The notes beneath the pieces were generated by a model that was given only the letters and a program-made list of their open reading frames with translations, did not search any database and had not been told where the DNA came from. A program made the position numbers and the translations under genes. This document shows positions 17,314-26,005 of a stretch of DNA of 64,000 nt, piece by piece; positions within the stretch are counted from its first letter, which is position 1, and each line of letters starts with the position of its first letter. The stretch is from Halorussus caseinilyticus (lineage in GTDB: Archaea; Halobacteriota; Halobacteria; Halobacteriales; Haladaptataceae), in contig NZ_CP119810.1 of assembly GCF_029338395.1 (NCBI RefSeq), positions 62,001 through 126,000 of the forward strand, in the 5' to 3' direction.

Positions 17314-17706
17314 ATTCTCCTCCTTACTGTATAGTACGGGACCCACACTGAAGCGGTTTGTCCCTTCAGAAGCAAGGTCTTAGAACGGAATAGAATTAAG
17401 AGATAAAAGAAAACGCGGTTTCGATTTTAGATAGTAGGTGTCGTCGTAGTCGTCGCCGAATACACAGCACGGACACTCGTTCCGCGTCGAACGCCCAACG
17501 CGACCTGTGACGACTACCGAACGCGCGTCCGTCCGGCGCTCAGAGACAACAAATACAGTCTTAAAGCAACTTTTTCAGTTCTTTAGTAATTGTAATTGTT
17601 TCTTGGCGGGTGCTCCCGCGCAACCGACCGCGTACGCTCGGGACTCCGAATCGGCACTGCCGATTCGGAGTCCCGAGCGCGGGAAGAAATCCGAGAGCGC
17701 GAACGG
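17314..17706. other. Intergenic region between copA and the secreted protease
   Basis: It holds the copA promoter and leader (AT-rich from about 17390 to 17430) and, at its right end, a very long hairpin described separately. No coding frame is convincing. Confidence 0.5.
17635..17679 (-). terminator. Perfect 22-bp hairpin after the protease gene
   Basis: The sequence from 17635 to 17656 is exactly repeated in inverse from 17658 to 17679, with a single C at the centre. It begins 28 bp past the stop of the minus-strand protease gene, and on that strand is followed by T-rich sequence (17560-17600). It may be a 3'-end structure or terminator. The near-zero loop would favour a cruciform in DNA. 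Confidence 0.5.
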
Positions 17707-18981
17707 TTAGCTGATGGCGTAGTTCGTGTTGTTGAACACGCGCCAGACCGGATAGCCGTACGCGGGGTTGCCCTTCTTGCCGCTGTGTCCGCATCCGCTG
17801 TAGGTGCCGTCGCCCACCTCGAAACCTGTGTGGACGGTAATCGCCCAGTTGCCGTCGGCGTTGGGCCACCAGTACGGGCCGCCGGAGTCGCCCTCGCGGG
17901 CGTAGTCGGGGAAGCCGAGTTTGACCGCGTTGCCGAGCATGCTCACGCAGTTGAAGTCGGCGAACGACGCGAAGTCGCCTTTGAGCGTGCCGGTCTGGTA
18001 GCCCGAGATGACTCCCTGCTGGCGGATGGCGTCGGTGACCCCCTGTAGCGAGTCGATGCCGTTCTCGGTCACCCACCCGTGGAGTTCGATTTCGTCTTCC
18101 TCGTACTGGACGGTGTTGCCGTACCCGCCGTCGGTTCGCTCCACGACGCACCAGTCGTGGTTCTTGTGCCCGTCGGCGACGTAACCGAGGTCGGTATCGT
18201 CGTCGGCGTAAGCGCGCGAATCGGCGACACAGCAGTCGCAGTCGTCCATCAGTACGTGGTTGGCGGTGTAGAGGTACTCGGCCGTGTCGTCGTAGACCAT
18301 GAACCCCGCGGTCCCCATCTGGTAGAATCCCGAAGTCGCGGTCTTAATCTTGAGTCCGCCGGGGAACGGCGAGTCCGTCACCTCGTCGTAGCAGTCCACG
18401 TCCGCGAGCGCGAACTCGCCGTTCATCCGCCTGACGGCGATGTCGGAGACGCGGAGTTCGTTCGGCACTTCCACTCCCGCGTTTGCGACCGATTCGGGGA
18501 GCGAAGCGACCTGCGCCGCCGTCGCGTCGGGGCGGACCGAAATCTCCGGTTGACAGTAGTAGACGCCGCCCTCCATCCGGTCGGTCGGGGCGTACGCCAC
18601 CGACCCGACGAAGGGAGCGTTCTCCCATGCCGCCCGGAGTCGGTCGGTCACGCGCCTGACCGCTCGCTGGTGTTCGAGCCACTTCCGCGGGACTTTCTTC
18701 GTGACTTCCGGCGCGGAGTCGAGTCCCGACCGAGTGGCGACGATTCGGGTCGGCGCGTCGAACGACGAGAAGCCGAGTTTCTCCGTGAGGGTTCCGAGCG
18801 CGAAGGCACCGACGCCGGACTTCTTGAGGACCGACCGGCGAGTCGAACCGCGGTTCGACTCGCCGCGGGCGTGTTGTGCAACCGTCGAGAAACCGGTGTC
18901 TCGGGTGGTTTCCGGGGAGTCCGCGACCGACTCCAACGCCTCGCTTCGGGTTACGTCGCCGTCAGCCTCGTTTTCTTTCAT
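17707..18981 (-). CDS. Tat-exported trypsin-like serine protease
   Basis: 424 residues from ATG 18981. An acidic N-terminal segment (~50 residues) precedes the Tat motif (STRRSVLKKSGVGAFALGTL), so the signal is internal and unusually far in. The protease domain shows the chymotrypsin-fold triad: His in LYTANHVLM, Asp in NHDWCVV and Ser in REGDSGGPYW. Several Cys (DDCDCC, SGCGH) could form disulfides outside the cell. A pro-region of ~130 residues lies before the catalytic part. Such proteases degrade extracellular protein. Promoter AT-rich at 18981-19015; a long hairpin follows the gene. Confidence 0.87.
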   Translation of the reverse strand: MKENEADGDVTRSEALESVADSPETTRDTGFSTVAQHARGESNRGSTRRSVLKKSGVGAFALGTLTEKLGFSSFDAPTRIVATRSGLDSAPEVTKKVPRKWLEHQRAVRRVTDRLRAAWENAPFVGSVAYAPTDRMEGGVYYCQPEISVRPDATAAQVASLPESVANAGVEVPNELRVSDIAVRRMNGEFALADVDCYDEVTDSPFPGGLKIKTATSGFYQMGTAGFMVYDDTAEYLYTANHVLMDDCDCCVADSRAYADDDTDLGYVADGHKNHDWCVVERTDGGYGNTVQYEEDEIELHGWVTENGIDSLQGVTDAIRQQGVISGYQTGTLKGDFASFADFNCVSMLGNAVKLGFPDYAREGDSGGPYWWPNADGNWAITVHTGFEVGDGTYSGCGHSGKKGNPAYGYPVWRVFNNTNYAIS

Positions 18982-19177
18982 ATATTTATGCTTAAATAAT
19001 AGCTGAAAATAAACGTTGGGGGTGAACGAGGAAACCTTCGGCGCACGAGGGTCGTCGGCGCGAAGAGCGAGTCGGTCGTCCGGGCGACGCGAAACAACCC
19101 GAACGCTAGGAAAGTTCGTTTGAATTAGTGCAAATCGAGTAGTTTTATCCGTCGGGACGCCGGAGGGAGAGACGAGC

Positions 19178-19672
19178 ATGCAACACCAGTCGGCACGCCG
19201 GACCGCGACGCTGGCGGAGTCACACACCGAGACGACCGAGATTCTGATGCCCGACGACACCAACAACCTCGGGCGCGCGCTCGGCGGGTCGGTCCTCCAC
19301 TGGATGGACATCTGCGGCGCAATCGCCGCGCGGCGGTTCTCCCGGCGGCAGGTCGTCACGGCGTCGATGGACCACGTTGACTTCCTCGCACCAATCGACC
19401 TCGGCGACGTGGTGGTCACGGAGGCCTACGTCTTCGAGACGGGCGAGACCAGCATGGAGGCGAAGGTGGACGTGTACGCCGAGCGACCGAGCGACGACGA
19501 GGCGCGCCGCGAGACCGCCACCTCGTTTTTCACGTTCGTCGCGCTGGACGACGACGAGGAGGCCGCGAGCGTGCCGGACCTGCGGTGCCCGACGGCGGAG
19601 CAGAAAGAGAAGCGCGAGCGGGCACTGGAAGAGCGTAAAGAGCGGCGGGCGGAGTTGGCCGAACAGGGTTAG
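19178..19672 (+). CDS. Acyl-CoA thioesterase (hotdog fold, YciA/BACH-like)
   Basis: 164 residues. The typical opening LAESHTETTEILMPDDTNNLGRALGGSVLHWMDICGAIAARRFSRR contains the catalytic Asn/Asp region and the central hotdog helix. It is followed by TASMDHVDFLAPIDLGDVV and VFETGETSMEAKVDVYAE, then a charged coiled tail. The enzyme hydrolyses acyl-CoA to fatty acid and CoA in the cytoplasm. Its stop overlaps that of the convergent Rieske gene by two bases. Confidence 0.88.
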   Translation: MQHQSARRTATLAESHTETTEILMPDDTNNLGRALGGSVLHWMDICGAIAARRFSRRQVVTASMDHVDFLAPIDLGDVVVTEAYVFETGETSMEAKVDVYAERPSDDEARRETATSFFTFVALDDDEEAASVPDLRCPTAEQKEKRERALEERKERRAELAEQG

Positions 19673-21441
19673 TCGGCCTCGTGGACCTTCTCGCCGCGAT
19701 GCAACCGCTCGGCAATCGTGAACGTCTGTTCGGCCGAGCGTCGCGTGGGTGAGTGCGCGGACACGTAGCGCGCGGTGGCGACCAGATGCGTGCGCGCCCG
19801 CTCGGGGTCGTCGGTCAGGTCGAACTGCGCGAACGCCGCCTCGACGTTCTGGAGCGTGTGGAAGTCGGCGTCCTCCCGGAGTAGCCCCTCGCCGAGGACG
19901 CGCTTGAGTTCGGCCGGGTCGCCGCCCTCGCGGAGATACGCCGCGACTAACTTCCCGGCCCTATCGACCTCGCCCTCCCCGTCGAAGACGCCGAGCAGTT
20001 CCTCGCGGAGGTCGTCGGGGGCCTCGACCTCGGTCCCGTCGGGAATCGGCGTCGGCGGCGTGTTGAGGAACCGGTCGAGGTAGACGCTGGTCGCGCCAGC
20101 GAATGCGCCGCGGTACGCGGCCATCGAGTCGGCGGTGGCCGCCGAGTCGGTCCGGCGGGCCGCCTGCTGGACCGCGTTGGCGTAGGTGTAGGTGTGGTGG
20201 ACCGTGTTCCAGTCGTCGAACTCGTTGGAGGTGCCGAAGTGCGCGACCCGGCGACCCGCGGCCTGCGCGACTTCGCCCGCGAGTTCTTCGGGAGTCGCGC
20301 CGTCCCGCACCGCGTCTTTCATCGTCGTGACGATTTCCTCGGGGTCGTCGCCGAGCAGGGTGTCGGTGAAGTCCTCGGGCGCGTCCCACGGCTCGCCCGC
20401 GCCCGCCTCGGCGAGGTCCGGCAGTTCGTCGTCGGCGTCGAAGGTGAGTCGGGCCACGTCGATGGGTTGTCGCCACGAGGAGCGTTCCTCCGAGCGCGTG
20501 GCGTCGGTGAGTCGGGGAATCACGCTCGGCAGAACCGCCTCGGCGTGGTCCCACCCCACGCGGTCCAGCGCCTCGCACGCCTTGTTCACGAAGTCGAAGG
20601 TGTGTCCCGCGTCCATGTAGAGGTGGTCGGTCGCCGCCAGATAGAGGATGTCCGCGACTTCCTCGGGTTCGAGCGTGGCGATGGCAGTCTGGAGGCACCG
20701 CTCGGCACCGTCTCGGTCCCGAACCTCGACGGTCTCGCGGAACCAGTCTTCGAGTCGGTCGCGCGAGAGGTCACGCACCGAGAACGAGGGTTGCTCGAAC
20801 CGCGGCGGTTCGCCCCGACAGTCCTCGGCGACCCGGTAGAGACCGGTGTAAAGCGCCCGGCGTTGGTCGTCGGGACGCAACTCGTCGTGGAGGTTCGCCA
20901 TCGCCGAGAGGATAGTCAGGCCCGAACTCCACCCGTCCTCGCGGTAGCGCGCGCCGAAGGTCAGGCCCTCCCGGAGCGGGTCGGTGTAGGCCACGCCCTC
21001 GTCGGCGAGTCCGACGACCGACTTGGCGAGGACGAGTCGAAGGCTCTCTTCCAACCCGGTCCGAAGCCGGTTCGTCCAGTGTTCGACCGGCGGCAGGTCG
21101 GGGTCCGGGGACGGGTTCACGAACACCTCGCCGTCCCGGACTTCGACCGGAAAGCTCTGCACGTCGTCGGCCCACGGGTCGAAAGTGTCGCCGCAGGAGA
21201 GTTCGAACCGGGCGTGGTGCCAGTGGCAGGTCAGGATGCCGTCGTCCACGGTGCCGTCCGCGAGCGGAAAGCCCATGTGCGGACACCGGTTGTCCACGGC
21301 CCGAAACTCCCCCTCGTGGTGGAACAGCGCGATTGCCCGGCCGCCCGCCCGCGCCACGGTTCGGCCCTCTTCGCGGAGTTCGTCGGCGTCACCGACGCCG
21401 ACGAACCCCGGTTTCTCGGACGCTGAGTCTTCCGTCGCCAT
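19669..21441 (-). CDS. Rieske [2Fe-2S] protein with a large helical C-terminal domain
   Basis: 590 residues from ATG 21441. Residues ~12-115 form a Rieske ferredoxin domain with both cluster motifs: Cys53-Pro-His55 and Cys72-His-Trp-His75. The remaining ~470 residues are alpha-helical, with repeated acidic stretches and several His (DHLYMDAGHTFDFVNK, HHTYTYANAVQQA). I do not recognise a named domain there. The Rieske part is soluble-type, with no membrane anchor, resembling those of oxygenase ferredoxin components. The C-terminal part could bind a metal or substrate through its conserved-looking His residues (inference). Function unknown; probably redox. Confidence 0.75.
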   Translation of the reverse strand: MATEDSASEKPGFVGVGDADELREEGRTVARAGGRAIALFHHEGEFRAVDNRCPHMGFPLADGTVDDGILTCHWHHARFELSCGDTFDPWADDVQSFPVEVRDGEVFVNPSPDPDLPPVEHWTNRLRTGLEESLRLVLAKSVVGLADEGVAYTDPLREGLTFGARYREDGWSSGLTILSAMANLHDELRPDDQRRALYTGLYRVAEDCRGEPPRFEQPSFSVRDLSRDRLEDWFRETVEVRDRDGAERCLQTAIATLEPEEVADILYLAATDHLYMDAGHTFDFVNKACEALDRVGWDHAEAVLPSVIPRLTDATRSEERSSWRQPIDVARLTFDADDELPDLAEAGAGEPWDAPEDFTDTLLGDDPEEIVTTMKDAVRDGATPEELAGEVAQAAGRRVAHFGTSNEFDDWNTVHHTYTYANAVQQAARRTDSAATADSMAAYRGAFAGATSVYLDRFLNTPPTPIPDGTEVEAPDDLREELLGVFDGEGEVDRAGKLVAAYLREGGDPAELKRVLGEGLLREDADFHTLQNVEAAFAQFDLTDDPERARTHLVATARYVSAHSPTRRSAEQTFTIAERLHRGEKVHEAD

Positions 21442-21552
21442 GAAGTGAGGTTCGGTAGCGTCCCTCAAAACGGTTCGCTGAACACAGTTTTTGTACCGAG
21501 AGCGATACGACCGGGGCGGCACACGCGACCTAAACGACCGGTGTCGCCGACG

Positions 21553-22839
21553 CTACTCCGCCTCGTCGTGGAGGTGACACGCCGCCGGGTGCCCGGTGGG
21601 GGTCTCGTGGAGTTCCGGCGGGTCGCGCTCGCAAATCGTCTCGAACTCGTCGGCAAGCAGAGCGCGCGCGCCCTCGGCGTCGTCGGCGACCAGCGAGTCG
21701 ATGGCCGACGATAGCACCGCCTCGGCCCCGGAGTCCCCGAGTTCGTCCGGGAGGTCGAATCGCTCGCGGACGACCCGCCGCAGGTCCGCGTCCGAGGCGT
21801 CGGCGTCGGTCGTGCGCGCCGACTCCCGGAGCGTCTCGGCGTCGAAGTCGTCGCCTGCGAGCGCGACCCGGAAGTCCATCACGGCCCGCCAGTCGGCCTG
21901 CTCGAAGTCGTAGCCCTCGGGCGGAACGACTTCGGGACAGCGCGTGTGGAACCGACACCCCGAAGGCGGGTCCGACGGCGAGGGCACGTCTCCGGAGAGG
22001 CGCGCACCCCCGCCTCGCTGGTCGGGGTCGGGCGCGGGCACCGACGACACCAGCGCCCGCGTGTAGGGATGTCGGGGGTCGGCCAGCACCTCGTCGGTGG
22101 GTCCGAGTTCCACGATTTCGCCCAGATACATGACAGCCACCCGGTCGCATATCTCGCGGACGACGGCCATGTCGTGGCTGATGAGCAGGATTCCGAGGTC
22201 GAACTCGCGCTGGAGGTCGGCCAGCAACGAGAGGATTCCGGCCTGCACCGACACGTCAAGCGCCGAGACGGGTTCGTCGGCGACCAGCAGGTCGGGATTC
22301 AAGACGAGGGAGCGCGCGAGGGCGGCGCGCTGTTTCTGGCCGCCGGAGAACTCGTGGGGGTAGCGGTCGGCGTCGTCGGCCGACAGGCCCACTCGCTCCA
22401 GCAGGTCGGCGACGATTTCGCGCCGCCGAGTTCTATCGTCGAGGCCGTGAATCGCGAGTGGTTCGGCCACCGACTCGCCGACGGTCATCCGCGGGTCGAA
22501 ACTCGACGTGGGGTCCTGAAACACCATCCCGACCCGTCGCCGGAAGTCCCGGCGGTCGGCGTCGTCGCGGCCCGCGACCGGGGTCCCGTCGAACGAGACC
22601 CGCCCGGCGGTCGGATTCTCCAGTCCCATCAGGGTCGTGGCGACGGTCGATTTGCCGCATCCGGACTCGCCGACCAGTCCGACCGTCTCGCCGCGCGCCA
22701 CGTCGAAGCTCACGCCGTCCACCGCCCGGATTCTGCCGGTTTCTCGGTTGAGCGGTCCCTCGGTGACGGGGTAGTGCTTCGTCAGGTCTCGGACCGACAG
22801 CAGAGAGTCTGTCAGCGGGTCTGTCGGCGAGTCAGTCAT
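21553..22839 (-). CDS. dppF: Peptide ABC transporter ATP-binding protein (DppF-like)
   Basis: 428 residues. Walker A in GLVGESGCGKST, Q-loop in GMVFQDPTSSFDPRMTVG, signature HEFSGGQKQRAALARSL, Walker B VADEPVSALD and H-switch SHDMAV. The oligopeptide-transporter C-terminal zinc/iron-like motif is present (GCRFHTRCPE), followed by an unusual ~110-residue C-terminal extension rich in Asp/Glu. It starts at ATG 22839, overlapping the upstream dppD-like gene by 8 bp. Together with dppD and the two permeases it powers peptide import. Last gene of the minus-strand operon. Confidence 0.93.
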   Translation of the reverse strand: MTDSPTDPLTDSLLSVRDLTKHYPVTEGPLNRETGRIRAVDGVSFDVARGETVGLVGESGCGKSTVATTLMGLENPTAGRVSFDGTPVAGRDDADRRDFRRRVGMVFQDPTSSFDPRMTVGESVAEPLAIHGLDDRTRRREIVADLLERVGLSADDADRYPHEFSGGQKQRAALARSLVLNPDLLVADEPVSALDVSVQAGILSLLADLQREFDLGILLISHDMAVVREICDRVAVMYLGEIVELGPTDEVLADPRHPYTRALVSSVPAPDPDQRGGGARLSGDVPSPSDPPSGCRFHTRCPEVVPPEGYDFEQADWRAVMDFRVALAGDDFDAETLRESARTTDADASDADLRRVVRERFDLPDELGDSGAEAVLSSAIDSLVADDAEGARALLADEFETICERDPPELHETPTGHPAACHLHDEAE

Positions 22840-23953
22840 CGTCGCCCTCCCTCGTGACCGCGGCGGCGGAGACCGACTCGGCGAGGTCGGCGGGGTCGGG
22901 GAGGTCCGCGGGGTCGCGGTCCGGGCCGTAGAACACGCACGAAGCGCAGTGGTCGGCGGCGTTCTCGGACTCCGGGTCAGTCCCGTACAGCGGAGGTTGG
23001 TCGCCGGACTCGCACGCGGCGACGGAGGCGGTGCATCGCGGGTGGAACCGACAGCCATCGGGCGGGTCGGTCGGGTCGATGGGGTCGCCCGGAATCGGGT
23101 CGAGCGCCGACCCCACGCCCGGCAGACAGCCCATCAGAGCGCGGGTGTAGGGGTGGCTCGGCGAGTCGAAGACTTCCGAGACGCCGCCGCGTTCCATCAC
23201 CTTCCCGCCGTACATGACGACGATTTGGTCCGCGACCTGCGCGGCGACCCCGAGGTCGTGGGTGACGAACAGGACGCCAACGTCGCGTTCCTCGCGGAGT
23301 TCGCCCAAGAGGTCGAGGATTTGGGCCTGAATCGTCACGTCGAGCGCCGTGGTGGGTTCGTCGCAGACGAGGAGTTCGGGGTCGCCCGAGAGCGCCATGG
23401 CGATGACGACGCGCTGTTTCATCCCGCCCGAGAACTCGTGAGGGTAGTCGTCGTACCGGGCCGCGGCCTCCGGGATGCCCACCCTGTCGAGCAGGTCGAT
23501 TGCCACCTCGCGGGGCGACTCGTCGGACAGGTCCGACGAGTCGCGGTTTCGCACGACGGCCTCCCGGAGTTGCGCGCCGACGGAGTACACCGGGTCGAGT
23601 GCGCCCTGCGGGTTCTGGAAGACGTGGGCGATTCGCTCGCCGCGAACGTCGCGGAGTTCCGACTCCGAGAGGTCGAGCAGGTTCCGGCCGTCGAACCGGA
23701 TTTCGCCGTCGAGGTCCGCGGGGACGAGGCGGGTGAGTGCTTCGCAGGTGACGGTCTTTCCCGACCCCGACTCGCCGACGAGACAGACCGTCTCGCCCGC
23801 GTGGAGGTCGAAGCTCACGCCGTCCACCGCGCGGACTTCGCCCGACCCGGCACCGCCCGACTCGTCCGCGCCCGAACCCCCATCGCTCTCCGCGCCCGGT
23901 TCGCCAGCGAACCGGGCGCGGAGATTCCGGACCGACAGCAGGGGGTCGCTCAT
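22832..23953 (-). CDS. dppD: Peptide ABC transporter ATP-binding protein (DppD-like)
   Basis: 373 residues. Walker A CLVGESGSGKTVT, Q-loop HVFQNPQGALDPV, signature HEFSGGMKQRVVIAMAL, Walker B VCDEPTTALD, H-switch THDLGV and the C-terminal GCRFHPRCTA Cys motif. An inserted Gly/Ser/Glu-rich loop follows strand 1 (residues ~17-38). It starts at ATG 23953, overlapping dppC by four bases (ATGA), so it is translationally coupled. It pairs with DppF as the heterodimeric motor. Confidence 0.93.
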   Translation of the reverse strand: MSDPLLSVRNLRARFAGEPGAESDGGSGADESGGAGSGEVRAVDGVSFDLHAGETVCLVGESGSGKTVTCEALTRLVPADLDGEIRFDGRNLLDLSESELRDVRGERIAHVFQNPQGALDPVYSVGAQLREAVVRNRDSSDLSDESPREVAIDLLDRVGIPEAAARYDDYPHEFSGGMKQRVVIAMALSGDPELLVCDEPTTALDVTIQAQILDLLGELREERDVGVLFVTHDLGVAAQVADQIVVMYGGKVMERGGVSEVFDSPSHPYTRALMGCLPGVGSALDPIPGDPIDPTDPPDGCRFHPRCTASVAACESGDQPPLYGTDPESENAADHCASCVFYGPDRDPADLPDPADLAESVSAAAVTREGDDD

Positions 23954-25173
23954 CGATGCCCCCCGTCGGAGTGGCCGTCGGTTCGCGGGTCCAGCACGTC
24001 CCGGAGCGCATCGCCGAGGAGGTTGAGCGAGACCACGGTAGCGACGAGAAAGCCGACCGGCGCGGCCACGCCCCACCACACCAGCGTCGGGAAGTTGTCG
24101 TCGTGGATGCTGGTCTCGACGAGGTAGCCCCACGACTGGCCCTGCATCGGGCCGAGACCGAGGTACGACAGCGTGGTCTCCACGATGAGGAGCATCGGAA
24201 TCTGGAGCGTGATGGCCGTCACCACCGCGTTCGAGACGTTGGGCATCAGGTGGCGGCGGACGACCGCGAGGCGACTACTCCCGGCGGCGCGGGCGGCCCT
24301 CACGTACCCGGTTTCGCGCTTCTTGAGCGCCTCGCTCCGGACGAGTCGGGCGACCCCGCCCCAGTTGAGCAGGCCGAAGACGACGACCATCAGCAGGAGG
24401 CTTCCGCCGTAGACGACCTGCGCGACGAGGTAGACGAAGAAGGCGGGGATGACCTGCTGGAGGTCCACGTAGCGCATCAACAGCGAATCGACCCGACCGC
24501 CGAACTGGGCCGCGACGGTGCCGACGACGGTGGCGACGGGGACGAGAATCATCCCGGAGACGAACGCGAGTTTCAACTCGACGCGCGCGCCGCGGGCCAC
24601 GAACGCCAGCACGTCCTTGCCGGTGTTGGTCGTCCCGAGAGGGTGGAGCAGGGTCCCCCAGCACTTCCCGTTCGAGACCGGACCGTGGCAGGTCGTGACC
24701 GCGAACTCCGAGACGCTGGTGCCGACCGGTGGCTGGTAGATGGGGATGCCGTACCGGGACTCGGCCGCGCCCATCCCCATCGGCGCGGTCTCGGGGTCGC
24801 CCAGAATCACCGGCCCGACCAGCGCGAAGAGGACGAAAAAGACCAACCATCCGAGGCTGGCGACGGCGAGTCGGTCTTGCCGGAGTTGCCGCCAGTAGCG
24901 CCGCGTCAGTTGCCGGTTGCGCGCCAGCGGAACCACGACGTAGCACGCGAACGCCGCGACCCCGACCAGCGAAAGCCAGTCGAGCGGCGTCGGCGACCAC
25001 CCGGCCGCCAGCGGTCCGTCGGCGACGAGGTAGTCGTAGGCGAACGCCGCGAGGAGGAGACCGACCGCCGCCAGAAACGCGAGGGTCCGCGCCGCCGGAA
25101 GTCGCCGCCCGCGGTCCACCGCCGACCAATCGACCGACTCGAACGTCGCCCGGTCGCCGGAGTCGGTCGCCAC
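23950..25173 (-). CDS. dppC: Peptide ABC transporter permease (DppC-like)
   Basis: 407 residues with a GTG start at 25173. Six transmembrane helices; the N-terminal extension carries two helices with RRLPAARTLAFLAAVG, and later helices include FVSGMILVPVATVVGTVAAQ. The EAA motif is recognisable (RAARAAGSSRLAVVRRHLMPN). Longer than usual DppC (~300), with an extra N-terminal membrane segment. It is first in the dppC-D-F operon on the minus strand. A 16-codon ORF ends 3 bp before its start. Its partner DppB is encoded on the other strand, across a CRISPR array. Confidence 0.9.
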   Translation of the reverse strand: MATDSGDRATFESVDWSAVDRGRRLPAARTLAFLAAVGLLLAAFAYDYLVADGPLAAGWSPTPLDWLSLVGVAAFACYVVVPLARNRQLTRRYWRQLRQDRLAVASLGWLVFFVLFALVGPVILGDPETAPMGMGAAESRYGIPIYQPPVGTSVSEFAVTTCHGPVSNGKCWGTLLHPLGTTNTGKDVLAFVARGARVELKLAFVSGMILVPVATVVGTVAAQFGGRVDSLLMRYVDLQQVIPAFFVYLVAQVVYGGSLLLMVVVFGLLNWGGVARLVRSEALKKRETGYVRAARAAGSSRLAVVRRHLMPNVSNAVVTAITLQIPMLLIVETTLSYLGLGPMQGQSWGYLVETSIHDDNFPTLVWWGVAAPVGFLVATVVSLNLLGDALRDVLDPRTDGHSDGGHR

Positions 25174-25176
25174 GGG

Positions 25177-25227
25177 CTACCGCACCTCCCGCGAGACGGT
25201 CGCCCGCCGAAGTACGTACGCTGACAT
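25177..25227 (-). CDS. 16-codon ORF before dppC: leader peptide or scar of a deleted dppB
   Basis: ATG at 25227 to TAG at 25177, giving MSAYVLRRATVSREVR, three bases before the dppC GTG. Its start resembles DppB N-termini (M-S-x-Y-V-L-R-R), and DppB C-termini often end in short charged tails after DPR. The normal gene order is dppB-dppC, so the ORF sits exactly where dppB would be. It could be what is left after nearly all of dppB was deleted, or a coupling leader. Both readings are inference. Confidence 0.3.
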   Translation of the reverse strand: MSAYVLRRATVSREVR

Positions 25228-25332
25228 TTGATTTGCGAAGTCATAGCAAGATTACTAAAGGGTTTGGATTGGCGGCGGAGCGAGGGGTTCCGGGACAGCC
25301 GACGACGTAGACGAGTACGACCTCGGGAACCA

Positions 25333-25591
25333 GTTTCAATCCCGTGGTGGGTTTTCTGGGTCCTGCAACATCCGACAGTCGATATTGGTCCCGGCAGTAT
25401 CTTTCGACCGGTTTCAATCCCGTGGTGGGTTTTCTGGGTCCTGCAACCTGACTGGGGTTGTCGCGCTGGATGACCCACCAGTCGAGGTTTCAATCCCGTG
25501 GTGGGTTTTCTGGGTCCTGCAACGACCGAAGACAGCGTACCAGCCTTCGCGGATGTTTCAATCCCGTGGTGGGTTTTCTGGGTCCTGCAAC
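25333..25591 (-). CRISPR. Short CRISPR array, four identical 37-nt repeats and three spacers, no cas genes
   Basis: Repeats at 25333-25369, 25411-25447, 25487-25523 and 25555-25591 are identical over 37 nt, starting GTTTCAATCCCGTGG and ending GGGTCCTGCAAC. Spacers are 41, 39 and 31 nt (25370-25410, 25448-25486, 25524-25554) and unrelated to one another. Read on the minus strand the repeat ends in GGGATTGAAAC, matching the usual archaeal crRNA 5' handle. Transcription therefore probably runs on minus, with the leader at the right (25592 onward). No cas gene lies in the window. I saw no match of a spacer elsewhere in the window. Confidence 0.93.
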
Positions 25592-26005
25592 GGGGGGTGA
25601 TATTTCGCCCATAGCCGAAATAAAGCTTTCTCACGCGCTCGAATCGACTCCGCGCTTCGTGGACCCCCGCTGTACACGGACCTTAAAAAGGTCCACGAAG
25701 ACCGGCAGGCCGCGCCGACGGCGATTCGCCGTCGGCGCGGACAGACTTCGCTGGCCGACAGCGACCGCTGACGGGCGACTCCCACCGACCATCGCGACGA
25801 ATCCGGTCCATCGCGCCTCGGCGTCGTCGTCTGTAGGCGACGACGCCGAGGCGGCAGGGACAGGCAAACAATTCCTTAAACAATGTATAGAATTGTTAAA
25901 GACATGTTTTTATCCCTTTACTACGGAGTCCGTTCGCCGACCCCCGCGAGTCGTATCAGGACGGTAAACTTTAACAATCCGGTGTGAGATTCACAGCCAA
26001 GACCC
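25592..26005. other. Hairpin-rich non-coding region between CRISPR array and dppB
   Basis: This 414-bp stretch has no gene but holds strong inverted repeats. 25678-25694: GGACCTT-AAA-AAGGTCC, which competes with a longer pairing of 25655-25665 with 25690-25700. 25710-25740: 14-bp perfect stem, ATT loop. 25748-25764: TCGCTG/CAGCGA. 25815-25852: 15-bp perfect stem, 8-nt loop. AT-rich sequence follows (25866-25920), likely the dppB promoter. By orientation it is also where a CRISPR leader should lie. Confidence 0.6.

Noticed and set aside
25254-25332. Further degenerate CRISPR units left of the array
   Set aside because: The sequence before 25333 has no partial repeat match, so the array seems to end there.
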